NCBI GenBank assembly: GCA_018267655.1
Contig: JAFDYB010000017.1
Location: 1-48,166, forward strand
Reading direction: 5' to 3'
From: Bacteroidota bacterium
GTDB taxonomy: Bacteria; Bacteroidota; Bacteroidia; B-17B0; Aurantibacillaceae
Length of the DNA stretch: 48,166 bases
The position numbers and the translations under genes are program-made. Below the pieces are notes generated by a model that was not told the origin of the DNA, did not search any database, and saw nothing but the letters and a program-made list of their open reading frames with translations. Numbering within the stretch: the stretch's first letter is position 1; each line of letters opens with the position of its first letter. Shown here piece by piece: positions 43,066 to 48,166 of this stretch.

Positions 43066-44313
43066 ATGTTTACCCGATTTTTAGTGTTTTTTTTTATTAT
43101 TGTAATAATTGAGTTGTATTTTTTACAAGCAGTAAAAACTTTTGTAAAAGATTTTAGCGACACAACAAAACAAACAATTACAATTATTGCATACGTTTTA
43201 GCTGCTTTTAATATTTGTATTGGCTTAGTTTCATTGTTTTACCCGCCGCCACATTGGAATACTTTTTTCAGATATGTTTCGGCAGTTGGGTTAATTCTTT
43301 TAGTATGCAAATTATTTGGTTGCTTTTTTTTGATTATTGATGATGTATTTCGACTTTTTAGATGGCTTTATAGTTTAATTTTTAGCCCAACTGCCTCTAC
43401 CGGAAGTGCAACTAGTGTTAAAATTCCACGCTTAAAGTTTTTAAGCCAAATTGCAATAGGCTTTACTGTAGTGCCTGCTTTTGGCTTTATTTATGGTATG
43501 GTAAGAGGGGCGTATAAATATAAAATTCATAAAGTAAAAATCCCTTCACCTAATTTGCCAAGTGCATTTAATGGATTTAAAATAGTGCAAATTTCAGATA
43601 TTCATACCGGCTCTTTTATTAACAATAATGCCTTAAACAATGCTTTTGATATTGTAATGCAGCAAAATGCCGATTTGATTTTGTTTACCGGCGATTTGGT
43701 TAACAATACCGCAAGCGAAACCGAAGGTTTTACACAGGTTTACAAAAAACTAAATGCGCCTCATGGTGTGTTTTCAGTTTTAGGTAATCATGACTATGGC
43801 GACTATGTACATTGGGAAAGCACCAAAGAAAAAAAACAAAATTTAGAAAAGTTAAAACAAATTCAAGCAGATTGCTCTTGGAAGTTACTAATGAACGAGC
43901 ATGTTGCTATTGAAAAAGATGGGCAAAGCATTGCTTTAATAGGTATCGAAAATTGGGGTGGAAGAGGCGGGTTTCCTAAATATGGAAAACTTAACGAAGC
44001 TTATAAAGGCGTTGATAAATATCCTTTTAAAATTTTAATGAGCCATGACCCAAGTCATTGGGACGTTCAAGTTATTAAAGAGTATAAAGATATTGACTTA
44101 ACATTAAGTGGTCATACACATGGTATGCAATTTGGTATTGAAATACCCGGTTTAAAATGGAGTCCGATAAAATATATGTATAAACACTGGGCCGGTCTAT
44201 ACAAAAATGAAAATCAATTTTTATACGTTAATAGGGGCTTGGGCTTTTTAGGCTACCCGGGCAGGTTAGGTATATGGCCAGAAATTACGGTAATAGAATT
44301 GAAAAAGGTTTAA
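43066..44313 (+). CDS. membrane-anchored metallophosphoesterase
   Basis: This 415-residue protein has about four N-terminal hydrophobic segments (about residues 1-150) followed by a calcineurin-type phosphoesterase domain. The metal motifs are in order: QISDIHTGS, FTGDLVNN, LGNHDYGDY, MSHDP and SGHTHGMQFG. The layout matches YkuE/YaeI-like enzymes, which act on membrane-associated phosphoesters. ATG 43066 (MFTRFLVFFFIIV) is chosen over upstream starts at 43006 and 43045; a TATTTTTA sequence overlaps the latter. It is convergent with the HlyD-type gene. Confidence 0.9.
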   Translation: MFTRFLVFFFIIVIIELYFLQAVKTFVKDFSDTTKQTITIIAYVLAAFNICIGLVSLFYPPPHWNTFFRYVSAVGLILLVCKLFGCFFLIIDDVFRLFRWLYSLIFSPTASTGSATSVKIPRLKFLSQIAIGFTVVPAFGFIYGMVRGAYKYKIHKVKIPSPNLPSAFNGFKIVQISDIHTGSFINNNALNNAFDIVMQQNADLILFTGDLVNNTASETEGFTQVYKKLNAPHGVFSVLGNHDYGDYVHWESTKEKKQNLEKLKQIQADCSWKLLMNEHVAIEKDGQSIALIGIENWGGRGGFPKYGKLNEAYKGVDKYPFKILMSHDPSHWDVQVIKEYKDIDLTLSGHTHGMQFGIEIPGLKWSPIKYMYKHWAGLYKNENQFLYVNRGLGFLGYPGRLGIWPEITVIELKKV

Positions 44314-44401
44314 TATGGTACAATTGCTTTTGAAGTTTGACTTTGTAAAGCTATGTTTGAAAATAACTTTTTTGAAGGATAGCTAAATAGTATTTTACTT
44401 T

Positions 44402-45700
44402 CTATTTTTTGTGCAATAATTTCCTAAAATTAAAAAATAGTCGGTCCATCACCGATATATTTTTGGTAATAATGCTTGCTTTGCCTTTCATTTGCTCTTT
44501 GTAAACAAGTGTTTTGCTATAAGAGGTTATAAGCCCCGTTGGTAAAGCTACATCTATGGCATAACCGTCTTTGTTAGGCACTTCGGATATGTTAGCCACA
44601 ATGCCGTTTAACATTCCGTTTTCATTAAAGGGATAGTTGTCTAATTTTATATTTACTTTTTGTGCTATTTGCAATTTACCGGAATTTATCATCGGTACCA
44701 TACATTTGCCAACAAACACTTGCTTTTGAATAGGAATAATGGAAAACAATTCATCGCCTTGTTTAATATTTTGATTAATCGCCCACACATTAAAAAACGA
44801 AACTTTTCCTGCAACAGGGCTTTCAATCACATAAAGTAATTTCCATTTATTTATTTCGCTGACTACATTTTTTAATTGCTGTTGTAATTCGTTTTTTACT
44901 TTTGCTTGCTCCTGATAGTTTTGTATTTGGAGTTGCAGTATGTTTTTCTCAATGGTATTGATTTGTATTAGCGCATTATCGCAGGTAATTTTTGTTTGTT
45001 CGTTGCTGTTTTTTGCCGACAAATAATTTTTCTTTTGTGTTTCAAATTCACGCGCCGAGATTACTTTTTCTTCAAATAATTTTTTATCGCGGTTATAATC
45101 ATTTTCGGCAAGCGTTAGTTGCTCGTTGTTTATTTTTTGCTGATTGCGATATTTGCCTAACAAAGAGGTATAATTAATTAAATCGCTTTTGAGCAAAATA
45201 ATTTGTTTGCTGTACGAATTTATGTTTTTGTACAAATTAAAATCTTTCAACGATTTTACAAATTGCAAATAATACGGGGTTAACTCACCGGTTTTTAAAC
45301 TATCGTTTATGTTTGTGCTTAAAAGCGTGTCGTTACGTTTTAATTGCTCTTGCAAACTATTTGCCAAGGCTAATAAAATCAGCACATCTTTGTAATTAGC
45401 CGTATTTTCAATAATGCCAATGGTTTGCCCTGCACTAACCAATTGCTTGTCTTTTACTAAAAGATGAGATAATTTGCCTGTGTTTTTTGAAAGTAAATTA
45501 ACAGGAGGATTTAAAGTAGTAATGGTAATGTCTGTATTCAACACGTCGGGGTATTTTATAAAATACGAAAGGCTTATGCCCACTATTATTAAAATAAACA
45601 CTACCGATATTCCCCAACGCAAAATCCACTTTGGCGTTGAGGTAAGTATTTCGTTCACCTCTTCGGTTCGTATGATTATTTCTTTTTCTTCACTTGGCAT
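44402..45700 (-). CDS. HlyD family secretion adaptor (membrane fusion protein)
   Basis: This 432-residue protein has one N-terminal membrane helix (about residues 28-50, WGISVVFILIIVGISLSYF), a biotinyl-lipoyl-like segment (TTLNPPVNLLSKNTGKL), a long coiled-coil hairpin (about 100-270), a second lipoyl half (VIESPVAGKVSFFNVW) and beta-barrel strands. It links an inner-membrane exporter to the outer membrane or periplasm. Its ATG overlaps the stop of the upstream C39-ABC gene by one base (TAATG), so it is its dedicated partner in peptide export. Confidence 0.93.
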   Translation of the reverse strand: MPSEEKEIIIRTEEVNEILTSTPKWILRWGISVVFILIIVGISLSYFIKYPDVLNTDITITTLNPPVNLLSKNTGKLSHLLVKDKQLVSAGQTIGIIENTANYKDVLILLALANSLQEQLKRNDTLLSTNINDSLKTGELTPYYLQFVKSLKDFNLYKNINSYSKQIILLKSDLINYTSLLGKYRNQQKINNEQLTLAENDYNRDKKLFEEKVISAREFETQKKNYLSAKNSNEQTKITCDNALIQINTIEKNILQLQIQNYQEQAKVKNELQQQLKNVVSEINKWKLLYVIESPVAGKVSFFNVWAINQNIKQGDELFSIIPIQKQVFVGKCMVPMINSGKLQIAQKVNIKLDNYPFNENGMLNGIVANISEVPNKDGYAIDVALPTGLITSYSKTLVYKEQMKGKASIITKNISVMDRLFFNFRKLLHKK

Positions 45701-47901
45701 TAATCCCCTAACTCTAACTGGTTTTTTACTAATTCATAATAAGCGCCTTTTGCAGTTGTTAATTCGGCATGGTTTCCTTTTTCAATAATTTTACCTTTTT
45801 CTAAAACAATAATTTGGTTGGCGTTTTTTACGGTGCTTAAACGGTGCGCAATTACAATAACGGTTTTACCTTTAAAAAATTCGTTCAGATGCTCCATAAT
45901 TATTTTTTCGTTATTAGCATCTAATGCGCTTGTGGCTTCATCAAAAAATAAATAATCGGGGTTTTTGTAAACGGCTCTTGCAATTAATACGCGTTGCTTT
46001 TGTCCGGTGCTAATGCCAATCCCTTCCATGCCTATTTTAGTATTGTAACCTAAAGGCAAGCTCTCAATAAATTCTTTAATGTTGGCTACTTTAACAGCGT
46101 GCTTTAGTTTTTCTTTGTCCACCACATCTACACCTACTGCAATATTATTGGCAATGCTATCGTTAAAAATATAGCCTTCTTGCATTACTACGCCACACTT
46201 TTCGCGCCATGTATGTGCCGAAAGAGTATTCAGGTTTAATTCGCTTAATTTAATTTCGCCTTGTGTGGGTTCGTAAAATTTTAAAAGCAATTTCATTAAA
46301 GTTGTTTTGCCGCTTCCGCTGCTGCCCACAATGGCAGTTATTTTATTGGCAGGAATATGAACACTTAAATCCTGCAACACAAAATCGTTGCCAACGCCCT
46401 CGTATTTAAACGATACCTTGTTTAGTTGAAAGTTAGCGTTTGCTTCAATTTCATTTAGTTTTTCTTTATTCGGCGGTTCTTCGTCTTCTTTGTTGTGTAT
46501 CTCTCCCAAACGCTCTAAACTTAATTTGGCATCTTGCCAGTGTTGTATAAAATTTACCATTTCCATTACGGGTGCATTTAATTGCCCAATAATGTAACTT
46601 ATGCTCAACATCATACCCAAAGTAACCTGCCCCTCTAACACCAATTTTGCCGACAGAAAAGTAATAACAATATTTTTTAACTCGTTTATTAATTGCGAAC
46701 CGCTGTTTTGAGCCGTGGTTAACGAAAGCCCTTTTAAATTTATTTTAAATAATTTTGCTTGCAAGCTCTCCCATTGCCAGCGTTTTTGCCGCTCGGCATT
46801 GTGCAATTTAATTTCCTGCATACCGTTTATGAGCTCCATTACCTTGCTTTGGTTTTGGCTGCTTTGCTGAAAGCGTTTATAATCTAAATCGGCACGGCGT
46901 TTTAAGAAAAAGGTAATCCACACAAAATAAAAAACAGAACCAATGCAAAACACCAAAAATATTTTTAGGCTGTACCATGCCAGCACGCCACTAAATATTA
47001 CAAAATTAAACAACGAAAACAATGTGTTGAGCGATGAGCCAGTTAAAAAACTTTCGATACGGTGGTTATCGTTTATGCGCTGCATAATATCCCCCGTCAT
47101 TTTTGTATCAAAATAACTAATAGGGAGTTTCATTAATTTTACAAAAAAATCGCTTGCCAGCGAAATGTTAATGCGGGTGCTAACGTGCATTAAAATATAA
47201 TTGCGGATAACATCAATGGTAGTGCGCCCAAAAAACACCATGAGTTGTGCAAGCAGTATTAAGTAAATAAATTGTAGGTCTTTGTTTTGAACGCCAATAT
47301 CTACAATACTTTGGGTTAAAAACGGAAAAATTAACTGCAATAAACTCCCTGCCAATAAACCAATAAATAATTGTGCTATTGCTTTTTTATGTTTGAATAA
47401 ATAAGTGTATAAAAACGAAAAATTTTGTTTTTGCTTTATTAACCCGGCATCTCCGTTGAGGGAAGTAGCTTCGGTATAAAACTCGGGGCTGGTTTCTAAT
47501 AATAGTAGCACGCCTTCGTCGGTGCCATCGCTTACCCAACATTTTTTAAACTCTTGTGTTGTGTAGCTAAGCAAGCCGTGTGCAGGGTCGGCTACATAAA
47601 TTTTATTTTTTTTTACTTTGTAAATAACTACAAAATGGTTTTGGTTCCAATGGGCAATGCAGGGTAGCGGGGCTTCGGTTGTTAATTTAGTAAAAGGTAC
47701 TTTAACCCCTAAGGTACGAAAGCCCAATTTTTCTGCGGCTTGGCTTATGCCTTGCAGGTTTGCACCCTCGCGGGTGGTGCCGCTTAGTTGTATAATATCA
47801 GGCAAAGAAATTGCTTTGCCATAATACTTGGCTACCATGCGCAGACAGCTTGCCCCGCAAGCCATCTCGTCGGGTTGTTGGTAGTGGGGGAAGTTAAGCA
47901 T
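45700..47901 (-). CDS. peptidase C39-containing ABC exporter (PCAT), bacteriocin-type
   Basis: This 733-residue protein cuts the leader from a double-glycine-type precursor and exports the core. The N-terminal C39 domain (1-140) keeps the catalytic set: Gln9, Cys15 (MACGASCL), His89 (NHFVV) and Asp105 (VADPAHG). Six membrane helices follow (about 170-460), then the nucleotide-binding domain with GSSGSGKTT (Walker A), an ISTGQ signature (instead of LSGGQ), YLFFDEATSALD (Walker B) and AHRLSTV. It starts eight bases inside the preceding LanB fragment and overlaps HlyD by one, so one operon carries modification and export. Base composition looks slightly richer in GC than neighbours, a possible sign of transfer. 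Confidence 0.95.
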   Translation of the reverse strand: MLNFPHYQQPDEMACGASCLRMVAKYYGKAISLPDIIQLSGTTREGANLQGISQAAEKLGFRTLGVKVPFTKLTTEAPLPCIAHWNQNHFVVIYKVKKNKIYVADPAHGLLSYTTQEFKKCWVSDGTDEGVLLLLETSPEFYTEATSLNGDAGLIKQKQNFSFLYTYLFKHKKAIAQLFIGLLAGSLLQLIFPFLTQSIVDIGVQNKDLQFIYLILLAQLMVFFGRTTIDVIRNYILMHVSTRINISLASDFFVKLMKLPISYFDTKMTGDIMQRINDNHRIESFLTGSSLNTLFSLFNFVIFSGVLAWYSLKIFLVFCIGSVFYFVWITFFLKRRADLDYKRFQQSSQNQSKVMELINGMQEIKLHNAERQKRWQWESLQAKLFKINLKGLSLTTAQNSGSQLINELKNIVITFLSAKLVLEGQVTLGMMLSISYIIGQLNAPVMEMVNFIQHWQDAKLSLERLGEIHNKEDEEPPNKEKLNEIEANANFQLNKVSFKYEGVGNDFVLQDLSVHIPANKITAIVGSSGSGKTTLMKLLLKFYEPTQGEIKLSELNLNTLSAHTWREKCGVVMQEGYIFNDSIANNIAVGVDVVDKEKLKHAVKVANIKEFIESLPLGYNTKIGMEGIGISTGQKQRVLIARAVYKNPDYLFFDEATSALDANNEKIIMEHLNEFFKGKTVIVIAHRLSTVKNANQIIVLEKGKIIEKGNHAELTTAKGAYYELVKNQLELGD

Positions 47902-48166
47902 TTATACTTTTTGTAGCATGTTTTTGTTGTGCTAAAATGCTTTTATATTGTTTGCTTAACAGATCATACACAACAAATTCATTGGTTCTATTTCTCCCCA
48001 TAAATAGTCTATTCATACTCATATGAACATAACTGGACAATAAATCAGTTAAATTAACTTGCAATAAACCATCTTTATTTAATTTTAAAATAGTTTCAAT
48101 AATAGGCTTCATTTTATAACTTCGCTCGCTCAGTAGTTTTACAATTGGATAATACTCTTGCTCTTC
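47894..48166 (-). CDS. C-terminal end of a LanB/SpaB_C-like lanthipeptide or thiopeptide biosynthesis protein (partial)
   Basis: The frame stays open from the window edge (48166) down to the stop at 47894. The internal ATG at 48112 is therefore not the true start. Residues visible are EEQEYYPIVKLLSERSYK, a helical stretch, then LTDLLSSYVHMSMNRLFMGR and an acidic/basic helix ending YKSILAQQ. The SYxHM-xNRLF motif and position match the extreme C-terminus of SpaB_C-type domains, the elimination part of LanB dehydratases that make dehydrated Ser/Thr in class I lanthipeptides. It overlaps the C39 exporter gene by eight bases. The function is inferred from a short stretch, but the context supports it. 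Confidence 0.7.
   Translation of the reverse strand, partial: EEQEYYPIVKLLSERSYKMKPIIETILKLNKDGLLQVNLTDLLSSYVHMSMNRLFMGRNRTNEFVVYDLLSKQYKSILAQQKHATKSINA

Noticed and set aside
47894..48112. Stand-alone 72-residue gene at the right edge
   Set aside because: The frame is open upstream of this ATG to the window edge and matches the C-terminus of a much larger protein, so it is a partial gene.
1..48166. CRISPR array, tRNA, rRNA or insertion sequence
   Set aside because: No regularly spaced repeats, no cloverleaf with a TTCGA-type T-loop, no rRNA blocks and no transposase-like frames were found by eye. A tRNA scan would be needed to be certain.

Overview
The window is strongly AT-rich bacterial chromosome from a member of the Bacteroidota. 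The evidence is: a type IX secretion system (T9SS) type B cargo protein next to a PorP/SprF-like protein; the Bacteroidota -7 promoter element TAnnTTTG in front of many genes; almost no Shine-Dalgarno sequences; and Bacteroidota-type lipoproteins and intergenic hairpin repeats. I cannot place it below phylum with confidence. A gliding or secreting, Flavobacteriia-like relative would fit.

Layout. 1-641: non-coding, with a duplicated hairpin element. 642-5597: uvrC, an orphan radical SAM/SPASM enzyme, an Ig-like-fold lipoprotein whose true start codon may be ATA, and a 44-residue Lys/Ala histone-like protein closed by two terminators. 5876-12793: a sodium/solute symporter, recR, a GH16 glycosidase overlapping lepA, and a divergent tig. 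12820-17778: a LOG-family/acyltransferase/xth operon, a peptide-binding lipoprotein with its own promoter and terminator, and ispD. 17823-26419, all on the minus strand: dusB, RNase P RNA (rnpB), then a four-gene T9SS operon (13-repeat PKD type B cargo, TPR/PD40 protein, PorP/SprF protein, TPR-like protein). 26499-31619, minus strand: a SPOR-domain protein, a long gene-poor gap with a degenerate repeat, and pntB/pntA. 31745-44313: a GT-C membrane glycosyltransferase, a heavy-metal-binding lipoprotein, an alpha/beta hydrolase, a HAD phosphatase, a HAMP/PP2C-like sensor lacking canonical phosphatase residues, smpB, a GNAT acetyltransferase, gmk, nadK, a YqgE protein, a double-length D-Ala-D-Ala-ligase-like protein and a metallophosphoesterase. 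44402-48166, minus strand: the downstream end of a probable lanthipeptide/RiPP cluster, with a LanB C-terminal (SpaB_C-like) fragment running off the edge, a C39-peptidase ABC exporter and an HlyD-type adaptor.

Three things stand out. (1) Several genes (recR, dusB, smpB, gmk, and less exactly the ddl-like and SPOR genes) have a -7 element only 3-4 bases before the start codon. In rnpB the same element sits 3 bases before the folded 5' end of the RNA, so these mRNAs look leaderless. (2) rnpB is followed 15 bases later, with no convincing terminator, by the T9SS cargo operon. (3) The right edge enters a peptide natural-product cluster whose precursor and modification genes lie mostly outside the window.
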